Of a DNA stretch of 64,000 nucleotides, positions 10,141 to 21,460 are shown one piece after another (within the stretch, counting starts at the first letter, position 1; every line of letters begins with the position of its first letter). The stretch spans positions 341,793-405,792 of the forward strand of contig JAPZLL010000035.1 of the NCBI GenBank assembly GCA_036250225.1, given 5' to 3'. The notes under the pieces are model-generated. The model was not told the DNA's origin. It did not search any database and saw only the letters and a program-made list of their open reading frames with translations. The position numbers and the translations under genes are program-made. The stretch comes from Cercophora sp. LCS_1. Its lineage: Eukaryota; Ascomycota; Sordariomycetes; Sordariales; Lasiosphaeriaceae.

Positions 10141-12240
10141 ATGGCACCATCCCGAGAAAACTCGCGGTTCCCAAGCCGCATCCCTGTGGCCACCAGACGG
10201 CCAGCCATGGAGGGAACTACCCGGCCAGAGTCACTCCATGGCTGGCCGTTCCCCTCAAAGACGTATGTTTCCCTCCCCACCTCATTCTCCTCCGTGTCTA
10301 CCCCTAACAACAGGCTCAGCAGCAGCTCCCGTGCCGTGACGGACGGGGTCGGCGGTGCTGGCGAAGAGATAGAGATGCGGTCTCTATCTCGGCCAGGATA
10401 CAGCGGCGCGGCCACAGCACCGCCGGCCCAGTTCGTCCACAAGAAAGGTGGAAAGTTTGCGGCCCCGGGCCCTGGTATGTATAATTATTGACGCTTCCCC
10501 CAAATACGCCTCTCTTCGCTTTATTCATCGAAGCAGGCACTAACAGCCGCAGCCGACCCAAGTCCACGGCTGGAGGAGCGGTCCAATGATCCGGAGCCGC
10601 GAGGCAATGATGGGGAGGACGAAAGTCCCGAGAGTGACGACTCGGGCAGCAACCCGTTCGGCATCTCGGGGACGGATGTGGAGAGTGAGGGGGTTGGCGA
10701 GGACGAGATGCGTGAAGGCGCTGTTGGAGAGGAGGGCGGTGAGGCGGCGAGCGAGGAAGACAGCGACTGCAATCCCTTCCGGGACCCCAGCATCAAGCTG
10801 GGGAAGCGGCCTGCAGTCGCTCCTTCCTCGCCCCGTTTGCCGCACTGCGCGGGCCCCTCCAACCCTCCTCACCCCGCCAGCGAGGAGCAGGAGCCACCTT
10901 CCTGTTCCTTTACCTTCACCATCGAAGAGCCAACTCCCCGCTCTTCACTCCGCTCCCTCGAGATGCCAGACATCTCGTCAATCCGTCGCGGCTCTGTCCT
11001 CCGCCTCGACCCCGTCCAGCCGGCCTGGCTCCGGTCGGCTGGACGCGGGGAAGAGGAAGTAAACAGCAACTTCCGAGCGCAGGTGGCGGGCTTTGCCCGA
11101 TACCAGAAGCTGGCAGCCCTGGCAGCAGGAATCTTCCTGCTCGCCATGATGCTGCTGGCCGCTGCCGTCACCGCGGCGGTCAAAGAGAAGTGGAGTGACG
11201 ACCACATCTCTTTGGCCGCCATCATCTGTATCGTTCTCGGCTCCATCCTCTCCGCGGCATTCGCCGCAGCCATGGCCGCCCTGTTCTCCCGCAGCCTGGA
11301 GCTGTACGATCTCGAACCAGATCTCTGGGTCGAGATCCCAGCACAAGAGCAGTTCCAGCCGTTCAACTCCCCGATCTGGGAGAACAGAGTCCTGCGCGAA
11401 CGCATCAGAAAGCTCGAGGAACTCGTCACCAAGCGCAACCTGGCCATACCCGACCAAGCCACCTCGGCCTTCGACCAGCCCAGAGGAGCAAAGCCATCGA
11501 TCAGACCAGTTTTTTCGACGACCAGCATCGGCACGAGCGCCAAAGGCAGCTCTTCGAAAGCACCAGCGAACCAGACAACAGAGCCCGTCGTCAATTCTCC
11601 ACCTAAAACCGCCGGTCCTTCGACCATTCAAGCTTCTCCTTCGATCAAGTCCATCTTCTCGCCGGAGCGTCGCATTCGCAAGGGCACTACCAAAGTCATC
11701 TCTCCGCTTCGCGATCGTACTTCTGGCAACGCTGCCTCTCCTGGTCAGAAGAGCACACCGGATGCCAAGCACAAGTTGAAGACCTTACTGAATCGTCTTC
11801 CCACGACCAAGCCCGATGAAGTGAACGATATACCCGACAGAGAGATATCGACCCGTACATCGACACGTCCCCTGCTCGACGACGACGACGGCATGAATGA
11901 AGCCGATGATGTTTGCGATACTCCCTCCCTCCAGGAAGAACCTGGCTTTGGTTTCGACTTTGCGTCCCCCAATTCCCAAGTGAAGTCCACCCACGATGGT
12001 ATCTCCAAGCATCCCGATACTCCCCATCGCGTCAAGCTGTCCGACAAGTTTACTCCGAAGAGCGCTAAGAAGAATGGCAGCCTCAAGTTGTTTTCCAAGA
12101 GCCCACCAAAGAGCGAGCCGCAAGCCGGACCATCCAAGACACAGGCCTCGGAGACTCTGAAGGAGAGCGGCCAGCACCAAGATACCAACTTCACGATCGA
12201 CTGGGATCTGCCTCCTCGCAGCGCCATTGAACTTGACTAA
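10141..12240 (+). CDS. Fungal two-transmembrane protein of unknown function
   Basis: Three exons (10141-10262, 10314-10474, 10553-12240) give 656 aa. Not recognised. The first ~270 residues are Ser/Pro/Glu-rich and look disordered. Two hydrophobic segments follow at about residues 280-302 and 315-340, then a short membrane-proximal motif (LEPDLWVEIP) and a coiled coil (VLRERIRKLEELV). A long basic/Ser-rich tail with repeated SPxK-like sites, possibly kinase targets, reaches the C-terminus. The first intron (51 bp) is itself open and in frame, so its removal rests on the GTATGT donor and CTAAC-ACAG 3' end. For the second, CACTAACAG would be an alternative acceptor 6 nt upstream. Both ends are probably cytosolic (inference). 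Confidence 0.7.
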
Positions 12241-13035
12241 AGTTCACTCCAATTCTCACCCGAGCTCTTTCGACCCAGTCGAACCACATTACGACGAGCA
12301 ATCAGTCTCTCTATTACCTCGCTCTCCTCTTAAGCCCCCGCCCCCCCTTTTCTTTGATTTCGCTGTTGACGCGACCTCGCTGGAATTCGCCGTCACTCCT
12401 TCAACAGCACCGAGAACCACAGGGAACCCACGCGTCATCTATCATACAATCTTTGACCACGGAAGAGGTGCCGTCTTCGAAACGAGCACCCAGTTCTAGA
12501 TTTCGACGATGTCTGTTGTCGTTGATGCCAGGCTCGGAACTAAGCAACATTGAAGTTATGCGGCAATTCGTTACCACCACTACTTTTCGAACGATCCTAT
12601 TTCACTCGAGCTTCTCGAACTCAGCCACTCGACCCAGGTGGAACCTCACCTTGGAGAATCGGACCAGGGGTGATGATGACTGAAGGACGGAAGGAAGGAA
12701 TTGGATGGACTTGAGACTGGAAGGATGCATGGCACCTCTTGGAAGCTCTCATTTCGGGACATGGATAGGTATGGTTGATGATGGGATTGACTGATGACTG
12801 ATGAAGATGGGGGGCTACACAGGCACACTTGGCCAGGCGTTCAGGACTTTGCATGGGATTTGCGCACATAGAAACGGTCATAATATGTGCCCACGGGCCA
12901 CCAATTCGGGGACGACCACCCACGTAGATACCCTACAGAGCTTGTACAAAAAGAAACGGCTTCTGAATTCACTAGAATCCAGATTGTGAGAACGCCAGTG
13001 ATCATTGAACAACTACCTAGCCTACGTAGCCTGAC
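12241..13035. other. Intergenic region between convergent genes
   Basis: Holds the 3' ends of the two-TM protein gene (plus) and the RRM protein gene (minus). Short frames here show no family resemblance; nothing else is seen. Confidence 0.5.
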
Positions 13036-14688
13036 CTAAATGGCGCGCGCCATCCGTGCTCTGTTCTCCCTATATCTCTTCTCCTTTCCAGCCGTCTTTC
13101 TCCTCTTCCTCCACGACCGGTTGATATCACCCCGATTCTCCCAGAACCATTTCTGGAAATCACTACTCGGCGCCTCTCCGCTTCCCCGCGCAACAGGACT
13201 ACCATCCCCAACTTCCTCCTCCTCTTCGTCCTCCACAATATCATCCTCATCCTGCTCCCAAGGCGCGAACCGTCTGCTCGGGTGCGCCGTATCGGGCGTC
13301 GGCGCCGCGCTCCGCAATCCACGGTTCTCGATGTCTTGGCGGGTGAAAGGCGTCATGGGGACTTGGCTTGTCATGGTTGTGTCGGCATCTTCGATATCGT
13401 CGGCGCCGTTGAAGAAGCTGAAGCCTTTGGATTCGGTGGCTTCCTGGGCTGTCCCGTCGGCCGGGCGCTTGTAAAGAGCCTCGAGGGGATGGACTGCTGT
13501 TGCTTCTTTGGGAGGCGTGGTTGGGGGGATGCGGATGGTGAGATTTTTGGCTGAGGAGGAGGATTTTGGTCGAGGGGAGGGGGGTGAGTCCTCTTCTGAG
13601 TCCGAGTCGGAGGAACCAGGAGAGGAATCGGAGTCGGATGCCGCATCTTGTTTTGCGGTGGTTTTCGCGGGGGTTGTTTTCGCAAACGGCTCGGGTTCGT
13701 TTTCAGAATCCGAGTCTGAGTCTGAGGAGACGTCCTCAGCGGGTTTTGCGGCAGGCTTAGGGGTTGTGGTTTTGGGAGCTGGTTCGGGCTCAGAATCGGA
13801 ATCGGAGTCTGAGCTCGACGAGTCGGAGGAATCTTCTTCCTCTTTGGGCTGAGGCTTGGGTTTTTGCGACGGGATCTTGGCAACAATGTCCTTTGGTCGA
13901 GTGGTTTTCACCGGCTCGACGACGTTGCCGGCCTCGTCAACCCAGCCCTTGCCTTCCACAAACTCCAGCTGCGCCTTTTGTTTGCTAGTGTCCGCGGTGG
14001 CTTTGAGAAAGGTGGGGAACTTGGTCGTCTTCTCGAACTCGTGGATGACAACTTCGCGCGACTTCCCCTTCTTTTTCTTGGAGGAGCGAGTTTCGATGCC
14101 GTCTGTTGCGTTCGGGGGAAGGACTGTCTTGATGAGACACTCGGGGTGGTCGGTGTATTTCGACTTTTGCTGCTTTCTATCCTTCTTGTCCTTCTTTTCC
14201 CTCTTCTCCTTTTTCTCCTTTCTCGACTTTTTATCACTGGGCTCGCCCGTCGTCGTCCACCCGCGCTTGACCTTGCGACCCTCCTCGAGCACAACGCCCT
14301 CCAGCTCGGCCTCGCGCTTCCTCTTCTTGAGCTTGGGCTCGCCAGCCCCTTTGGGAGCGCCCTCGGTATCCTTGCGCTTACCCATGGCTTCGGCGCCGAG
14401 CGGGGTTGGAATCGCGTCGGGTCTTGCGCGCTCGATTTTGAGCTTGACGCCCTTGACGATGGACCCGCTGAACTTTTTCTTTATCTTCTCGGCGTCTTCG
14501 TTTGGGAGCTCGAGGAAGCCGTAGCGCTTCTCGGGAAATGTTTCAAGGGTGTGGTAGGAGATGTTGCGGGCGCGCGGGAGGATGGCCGCCGAGAGCACGA
14601 CCTTGATCAGCTCGGGGTCGAGAGGGGTAACGTGCAACCGGGTGTAGGAAGCGCTGTCGGATGAGGCGTCACCTGTTGCCGCCGTCAT
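13036..14688 (-). CDS. RRM protein with acidic Ser-rich region, nucleolar type (NOL8/Nop8-like)
   Basis: Intronless, 550 aa from the ATG at 14688; an upstream in-frame ATG at 14742 would add 18 residues. An N-terminal RRM-like fold covers about residues 12-90 (LHVTPLDPELIKVV; YGFLELPNEDAEK; VKGVKLKIERARP), followed by a Lys-rich stretch with runs of KKEKREKKDKKD. The middle has three blocks of alternating Ser/Asp (SDSDSDSEPEP type) separated by Lys/Pro-rich linkers, like SRP40 and other nucleolar proteins. A conserved-looking C-terminus has SSDFQKWFWENRGDINRSWRKRR. The layout fits a ribosome-biogenesis factor; NOL8/Nop8 is the closest match I can name, from architecture only. Confidence 0.65.
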   Translation of the reverse strand: MTAATGDASSDSASYTRLHVTPLDPELIKVVLSAAILPRARNISYHTLETFPEKRYGFLELPNEDAEKIKKKFSGSIVKGVKLKIERARPDAIPTPLGAEAMGKRKDTEGAPKGAGEPKLKKRKREAELEGVVLEEGRKVKRGWTTTGEPSDKKSRKEKKEKREKKDKKDRKQQKSKYTDHPECLIKTVLPPNATDGIETRSSKKKKGKSREVVIHEFEKTTKFPTFLKATADTSKQKAQLEFVEGKGWVDEAGNVVEPVKTTRPKDIVAKIPSQKPKPQPKEEEDSSDSSSSDSDSDSEPEPAPKTTTPKPAAKPAEDVSSDSDSDSENEPEPFAKTTPAKTTAKQDAASDSDSSPGSSDSDSEEDSPPSPRPKSSSSAKNLTIRIPPTTPPKEATAVHPLEALYKRPADGTAQEATESKGFSFFNGADDIEDADTTMTSQVPMTPFTRQDIENRGLRSAAPTPDTAHPSRRFAPWEQDEDDIVEDEEEEEVGDGSPVARGSGEAPSSDFQKWFWENRGDINRSWRKRRKTAGKEKRYRENRARMARAI

Positions 14689-15155
14689 TTCCGCCGAGAA
14701 CTCGAGGCGCCTGTGCTTCGAAGGAGCGGATGAGCACGACAAAGGTGAGCCTTTCCTTTTCGCGTGGACGAACAGGTGCCAATCGAAGGAAAGTTTTCCG
14801 ACTGCGATAAGCTTGGCGGACAGGGGCCTCGCTGTGGCAGCCGTGGGCAGTTGCAGAGAACTGCCCCACCTGAAATGCCCCCTTTTTCCTCAACCATAGA
14901 ACAAGTGCGGTTGAAGATGTCTTTGCATTTTTGTGTAGCTGGCAGATTACCGCCTTCGACCAGGAAAATCATATTCTTCATCGCCACCCCGTTCGTTTAT
15001 CCTACAACGTAATTACAGAAACAGAGTCTCAACAAAAGGGGAGAGTGGGCCCAAGAAAAGAAGCCTGGCATGTCTCATGCCTCATGCCCAATACACCGTC
15101 CAGAATCGTCAGTGTCCATACTCCTAACCCATGCCCGTGATGCAATTCCACCGCA
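14689..15155. other. Intergenic region, RRM gene promoter side
   Basis: Promoter and leader of the RRM protein gene (minus) plus the 3' flank of the heme lyase gene (minus). No further gene or repeat is seen. Confidence 0.5.
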
Positions 15156-16288
15156 CTAGTTTCTCTGGCCGTTCTTCGCCCGTTGTTTGGCCTCGCGAAC
15201 TTCATTTCCACCAGTCGCCCTCCACCAAACATCACCACCCCAGCGCATCATCCGCTCGACAGCCTGGGTGGGTGTCACAGCAGGACGAACGTCGAGGAAG
15301 AAAACAGGCTCCCCAGTTGGTTCCGGTTCGCCAGAGTAGTAATCGATAACATACCGAACCTCGGTCTGCTTGCCGTCAACCGTCCGCGAGACATACCAAT
15401 CGTGGCGATCGAAGGGCGGCTCAGTCCTAGTCACAAGTCAGCATCGCCATCTTATCACCATATTAGGATGACAAACTCACTCAAACTTGGCGGGATACAA
15501 CCACCCCAAAACCTGCAACATGGCCGCCTTGGGCGTCATCTCCTTCGGCCGACCCTGGAACCGGATCAAGCTCGGCTGCTCTGGCTCTCCCTCCTCAGCC
15601 TCTAACTTCCTCAAGACCAGCGGCGCATTCTCCTCCCCGCGCTTGCTGACCTCCCACCCCCTCTTCAACCCCTTCCCGAACCTCCGCTCCCACTCCACAA
15701 TCTCCGCCCACGCTCCCTCGTTCAAAAAGTTGTGCACCGCCACCATGCTCTCCACCGCCGTGACATCGGTATCCGTATACCCCTTCCTCAGCAACGCATT
15801 GTACATCTGCTGCGGCGACGGATACTCCCAGTTCCCATCCCCGGTTCCCTTGGGGATCGAGGACTCGTCTCTGGTCGTCGGGAGGGCGTGCGTCTGGTTC
15901 GGGGCGGGCGCCTGCGAAATGGAGGGGAACATGTAGTTGAGAGGGTTGAGTTTTGAGAAGGCGGAGCGTTCCTCGCGGGGGACCTCGGGGTTCCCATGGG
16001 GGACTGGGCATGACGATGGAGGAGGGGTCGAGGCTTGGGGGTTTCCGTGCGGGACGGGACACGCCGAGGGGGCGGCCTCTGGTTTTTTGCATGATGAAGA
16101 GTTCAGCTTCTCTGCGGCCTTTTGGTGCATCGGGCAGCCAGGCTAAGAGCAGTGGTCAGTTAGGAGTTTTGGGGTGGTAGTGGTGGTGGTGTTGGAAGAC
16201 GAACCGGAGGGACGCCATCTCTGCTGCTGTGCGGTGCGCCTGCTGATGCGGATGACGCGGAGGGAGCGTCGGCCCAGAACCAGCCCAT
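15156..16288 (-). CDS. cyt-2: Holocytochrome c synthase (cytochrome c heme lyase)
   Basis: Exons 16288-16205, 16142-15481 and 15426-15156 give 338 aa (introns 62 and 54 bp). This mitochondrial intermembrane-space enzyme attaches heme to the CXXCH Cys pair of apocytochrome c. The N-terminus starts MGWFWADAP, as in fungal family members. It carries three CP heme-regulatory motifs: GCPMHQ, then CPVPHGNP twice in tandem. The catalytic domain follows (NPLNYMFPSISQAP, NWEYPSPQQMYNALLRKG, VAVHNFLNEGAWAEI, PFDRHDWYV, VIDYYSG, FFLDVRPA), the His in VAVHN matching the heme-ligand region. cyt-2 is the Neurospora name. It lies tandem with and downstream of the ABC1-kinase gene, 427 bp apart. Confidence 0.93.
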
Positions 16289-16715
16289 TGTGAGTGTATT
16301 AGAAGATTATAGTAGTCGGAAAGGGTCGTGAGCTGTGCTTTGCAGTGTTGGTGAGGTCGGTGATGCGATGGGGCGAGCGGTTGGACTGATTGAGTGCCGT
16401 GGAAGATTCGCGATAAGGAAAAAAATCGCGGACGCAATCGTGAGGTACCTTGGTACACAGTGGCAATTCCCGGATGACGCGCATTTGGCGGCGTGCCTGA
16501 GCGCCGCCAAGATCCGAGATGGCAGGGGTAATTCCTTGTTGGGATGCAAACTTCAATGACAAGGCAATTATTGAACATAGATTCAAGGAAGAGAGAATCG
16601 TAGGTGTGTTGCCATTTAGCTCCAGGTTCCCAAAACGCCATGCCGTCTGTCTACTTAAAACATCACACAAACACACGCCTGTCTATGCCCGATCCATCGC
16701 CATGCTTGCCAGTCC
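16289..16715. other. Intergenic region between the heme lyase and ABC1-kinase genes
   Basis: Contains the heme lyase promoter (minus) and the 3' end of the kinase gene. No other gene is supported. Confidence 0.5.
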
Positions 16716-18901
16716 TTACACATTCGGCGACAACAGGTCGTACTTGACGCAACGCTCAACCTATTTCAGTATTAGTATCACTCTGTCAGACGTAGAAACT
16801 CAGAACTCACGTCTTCGATGCTGGCCTGCATGAATCGCCTGGCCTCCAGACCCACCCACACCATGAGCATGGAAAAGTCGCCTTCATTGACCATATCCTT
16901 GCCACTCTGCGCGCCAAGTTGTCGAAGGATCGGGAGGGAGCTGCTCAGGAGGTCAACATCCGGGTTGAGCGTCCGCCCAATTCCCTCCAGCAGCAGAATG
17001 CTGATAACCACGTTGACAAAGTCTCCCTCTAGGCGCACATGATGCTGTCGCACCATGCTTAGAACCTGCTGCAAGATGTCGCCGATCTTGATGTTGCCAA
17101 GCGCAAGGGTGCGGCTCTTCACACTCAACACCAGATGCTGCATCTTCAGGGCAAATACTTCCTTGTCAAGCACGGCCTCGGGCTGGCGACACCGTTCACA
17201 CATGAGATGGCCCGCTTTGTAGCCGTCGAACTCGGCGACGGCGCGGAAGAGGTCGAGGAAGTTGCGTCGGTTAGTCTCGTTGAGTTCTGTGACAAGGCCC
17301 GTGTCGATGAAGATCAACTGGGGGCGAAAGCCTTCTCGGTCGATTTTCGTCAACTCGGCGTTCCAGCGTTCCTTGTCTTTGCGGAACGGTGTGAGACGGG
17401 AAAGGACCTCCTCCGTCGCGTCTGCGTGGTTGTCGGGGTCGACTTCTGTATGTCTTCGGCCGAGGCGGATGTTGGGTCTGTCGGACTTGTAGAAGCGGAC
17501 CATGATGTTGCCTGGATGGAGATCTGCGTGCACAAAGTTGTCAATGAGCACCATTCGCAAGAATGCATCAAGCCCCTCTGACGCGATGTCTTTCTGAAAG
17601 ACACCTCCTCCGTTGGCAATAAAGTCTGCGAGAGGGATCCCGTGCGCAAACTCCTCAACGAGAACATTCCGAGTGGTAAAGTCGGTGTATGGGTAGGGAA
17701 ATGAAGCCGTCGTCCTCTCCCGAAAGTTGTCGCGGAACATGGCTAAGTTCGCCGCCTCGATCCGGAGGTCCAATTGGAGCTTCATCATATCTCCAAACTG
17801 CTCGACCTCGTCGGGTAGGGAGAGCCATTCAATCGTCGGGATGTAGTTGAGTATCGAAGCAAAGAAATGCATGATCCGAAGATCCCGTCTGACAGTCCGT
17901 TCAACGCCGGGATGGAGGACCTTGACGGCAACATATGACGAGGGCACATGTTTCGGCGAGCTCTTCAGCACCGACTTGACGCCCTTTTGGACATTATGTC
18001 GAAGATCAGAGTACGTATCCATCTCTTCGTCCTCCTCAGGTGCCGCCAACCCCGGCTTCAGCCTCGCCCTGTAAACCTGCGCAATAGCCCCGACTCCCAG
18101 CGGTTTCTCGTCGAACTCGTCAAAGATCTCGTGAAATTCGCGCCCATTAAAGGCGTGCCTCACAGTCTTTTTCGTGGCATATAGCGAATGCGCCGGAGCA
18201 TCAGCATGCAACTTGGACATGATCTCGCACAATTCAGTCGGAAAGATATCCGTCCTCGAAGCAGCCCATTGACCCAACTGTACCCCCATCATCAGCACCA
18301 TATCCCCACTCCTTTTCGCAGCACAAGAACATACCTTGATAAAAGCCGGCCCAGCCCACTCCATCGCCTTCACCAAAAAGTGATACCACCACAACGTCCC
18401 CGTCCGCTCTCCGTCTCTATCCGCCCTACGTCTCCCAACCCAAATCACCGGCACTGTCAACATGACCGGCACGAAAATCACGACCAGCTCCAGAAACCGC
18501 ACACCAGTGCATATTGGCTCCCAGATGTACAAGTCCAGAAATAACACGATCTGGTGCCTCGCCCGCCTCAGTCCCCGATAATCCTCATCCACCTTTTTCT
18601 TGATCTCTTCCCTTGAAACCTGCAGCATGCGCTTCTCCCCCGTATCCTCGGGTCCAGCGTTCTCTTTTTCCGACAACTGCACAAATGCGGCTGTGGCGAG
18701 CGCGCCGTTCGCTGCTGCGAAGAGGACCGTTCGTTGCCCGGATCGGCTGTGGCGCCATTGTCCCCCTCGTCTAGCGGTATTTATGGATCTCGAGGTAAAC
18801 TGTCGGGACGGCGTCCCGAGGCGCAAAGAATCAAGACATGACGCGGATGGTGGTTGTCGAGAGAGGAGGAGGCGGCGGCCTAGGGAGAAGGCCCGGCGCA
18901 T
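16716..18901 (-). CDS. Mitochondrial ABC1/UbiB-family atypical kinase (ADCK2/Cqd1-like)
   Basis: Exons 18901-18335, 18277-16811 and 16760-16716 give 692 aa. UbiB/ADCK proteins are atypical kinase-ATPases of mitochondria linked to coenzyme Q distribution and lipid balance. The basic, Arg/Ser-rich N-terminus (MRRAFSLGRRLLLSR) looks like a presequence; hydrophobic segments lie near residues 58-75 and 135-155. Family motifs: KxGQ as K189-LGQ (formed across the first splice junction), the Ala-rich loop GVGAIAQVYRA, VAVKVLHPGV, DFVHADLHPGNIMV and the FIDTGLV metal-binding block. Long, low-similarity inserts follow the A-rich loop and the catalytic loop, as in ADCK2-type proteins. The first intron is 57 bp with no stop, so retention would stay in frame. 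The subfamily call is less sure than the family. Confidence 0.88.
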
Positions 18902-19835
18902 GTCGTTTTCGTGAGGAGGGATGTAGGAATATAGACGAGGACGAGAAAGAGGTTGGCATTAGCAGCATGTTTCAATAGTCGTGGGTTCGAAAGAGCATGG
19001 CGGGTGCGGCGGACGAGAACATGGCGCGGCTTTTCGCGAATCGGGGTCGGGGAACGAATGTGTCGGCCGAATGCGCCGATGCGATGCGCTTTTGGGCCTG
19101 TGACGTCGTTGAGGATGGGACAGGGGTTGTCCGGGTTTAGCCGAGTCCCCTTTTTCTCAGATTGGAAATGGAAGGGTTAGGGTTGGACGTAAAGGGCTGG
19201 TGACATTGGGTGCTGGGCTGCTTCGTTGTCGAACATTTTTGGGTCAAAAGATGGTTTTATTGAAGGCAGTGGAACTCCGAATGTCTCTTGTTGCTTTTCT
19301 TGTCTTTGGGGAGAGAAGTAGCGCAAGGTTTGCTCATGTGCGTGGGCAAAAGGGGCTGTGTATCGCAGGGCGATGGCAAAGGGGCACACCCGTCATTTGT
19401 TATATAATACGGGGGCGTCACTTCACCATCGGGTAGCTTAGCTGTATTTGGCATGGGCTTCGCGGTGGGGGGGGGCCATGGTTTGGGAATCCTCTATTGC
19501 CCTGAGGAGCTGGGTTCGGTCCGGTCCTAGCACGCTTTTATTGAAGCCCAGCAGCCGCGGGATAGCAGGGAGATTAGCGCATTTACAAGAAGAAATCTGG
19601 GCAAGATTTTTCACCGACATTAACATTCATTGTCAATCGCGGTCTTTTTGCTGTCTATGCGCCTTTTTACAAGCATCTCCCTCTTACTACCGGATCTGCG
19701 ACTGGATGTGGCCTGCCTCTTCTTGGTTGCAATAGAGTTACCGAGGTGTTGGGCATTTCGGTTCGCGGGGAGTTTATACCAGAAGACGACAACCGAGTAT
19801 TCTATAATCCGCAGTGGCTTACCCCAGGGCCCAAA
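18902..19835. other. Intergenic region, 0.9 kb
   Basis: Kinase-gene promoter at the left, GH71 3' flank at the right. No recognisable gene, repeat or RNA is seen in between. Confidence 0.5.
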
Positions 19836-21460
19836 CTAAACCGCGATGGAGGCATGGTTGAAGATAACCTGCCGAATCAGTATTTGCCCGCATGGTGAGC
19901 GCCATTCCACTTACATGACCATGGCAACACTCATTGACGATCGGTGGTCCCTCAGCCGTTCTCCCATTCAGGGTGAGTCTAACTGGACCCGTAATACGGC
20001 CATCAAATGGGAGTTCGAAGTACGAGACAGGCGAGTTCGGCTTCGTCGCAAAGTTCCAGTAGTACCCCCCAATGGCAACGGTCACGGATGCCGAGGTTTT
20101 CGTGATGGCCACAATGGAAATGACATCTCTGGCGCCTGTCGCAGCTGATTCAGAGCCACTTTGGCCCCATTGGGTCCCTTTCATGGTTAGCAGACTCTCT
20201 GGGAAGCCTGGGATGTAGAAATCACGAACCGCCGTCCGCGCCAGTCCTTGCGGGAGTAGTACGGTACCAAGCCACTGCTGTGTCTTCGCCAGGAGGTTCA
20301 ATATCGGGTGTTCCGGCTTTGTATGCGGCAATGAAGTATGGCAGGATAGCGCGGAGGGCTGAGTGGGAATAGCCGTTGACATATTTCTCAGCTCCCGGGA
20401 CGATCTGGGGCGGGCATGTATCGCAGATGTAATGTGACTCGCCGTAGTCGTTCCCTGTGGACTGTCAACCCTGAAGCCCTGGAAGGTAGGAGTGGTAGTG
20501 ACGTACAAGTGATGATCTCGACGTAGTCTGGCATCACTTCTAATACCTGCTGCCATCGATCAAACCACAGAGATTCGCTGGAAGAGTACCAGTTCTTGTC
20601 CCACTGAGGCAAGTCTACCATGTGTTAGTCTTGGTTACAAGGTTAGCGAGGATTTGGCGTGAACGAACTCGTATAGAAGCATGGGCTGACAGGCATCATA
20701 TACTTCTTCCCTTGGAGGACTTCCTTGTACAGGTGGTCTTCAGTTGCCGTCATTCTGTGAACGCCAGGTTTTGGCCAGGCGTCCCATGAGACTACATCAG
20801 TCAGCATGATCATCAACGGTTCTCAGACACTCGAATTGCCTACAAGCGCCATCAATCACATCCAACTTTTCCCCGACCCCATATGGCCCGAGACTTGCCC
20901 AGTCGGGGACGAGAAAGATACCCCCAGTCTCGTCCCTCACTGTGCTCCAGTTGTCAGCCCAGCCAGGGCCCTCAAACGTAGAGACGAACGGCTTTCCTTC
21001 GGCATTCATCTGTGCCTTTGAGTCTTTGAACGTGTTGATGAGGTCGACCACTTGGGCTACTGGCCAGTCACCACAGGCCATGCTGACGCCGGGTTAGTCG
21101 CCGTCGAGACCATGGAACAAGGACGTGGCATCTCATACTCAAAAGAGAGGAACAGAACGAAATCGCCGACATATTCTGCCGCGCGGTATGCTTCTTGGAG
21201 CTGCTTCTCGGTCCAGGGATCCTCAGGTCCAATATTCAAGGCGAACCCGTCGATGCCGACAGCTTTGGCAGTCACCATGTCGTGGTACCACTGCTGGGGT
21301 GACTGGTTGCAGGTCAAGCCAACCTGTTCAAGGACACGTGAGACATCAAGGGCACGACTTCGTAGCGTAGAAGGCCTACCATGTAGTGAGCAAACACCTT
21401 TCGCTCATCGTCACCCCGGATTTTGTGGACAATGTCCATGAACTTGTCCATGAGCCCCAT
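19836..21460 (-). CDS. GH71 endo-alpha-1,3-glucanase (mutanase family)
   Basis: Eight exons (21460-21380, 21323-21139, 21082-20844, 20791-20669, 20614-20507, 20454-20230, 20177-19915, 19868-19836; introns 46-56 bp) give 418 aa. GH71 enzymes hydrolyse alpha-1,3-glucan of fungal cell walls. Family blocks in order: RKVFAHYMVG, AVGIDGFALNIG, FLSFDMACGDW, PFVSTFEGPG, IFLVPDWASLGP, GAFSWDAWP, KYMMPVSPWFY, VEIITWNDYGESHYI, and a C-terminal beta domain (WGQSGSESAATGARDVIS, SYFELPFDGR). Several blocks are completed only by splicing, which supports the junctions. An in-frame stop lies 11 codons upstream of the ATG and no signal peptide precedes RKVFAH, so this may be an intracellular form, or a 5' exon is missing. 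Confidence 0.9.

Noticed and set aside
13566..13852. Glu/Ser-repeat frame on the plus strand opposite the RRM gene
   Set aside because: Antisense shadow of the Ser/Asp-rich region.
20230..20454. Apparent frameshift or pseudogene in GH71, where the frame meets a stop (TCG-TGA)
   Set aside because: A 52-bp intron (20229-20178, GTTCGT donor, GCTAAC branch point, AAAG acceptor) restores the conserved DGG-TQWGQSGSES block.
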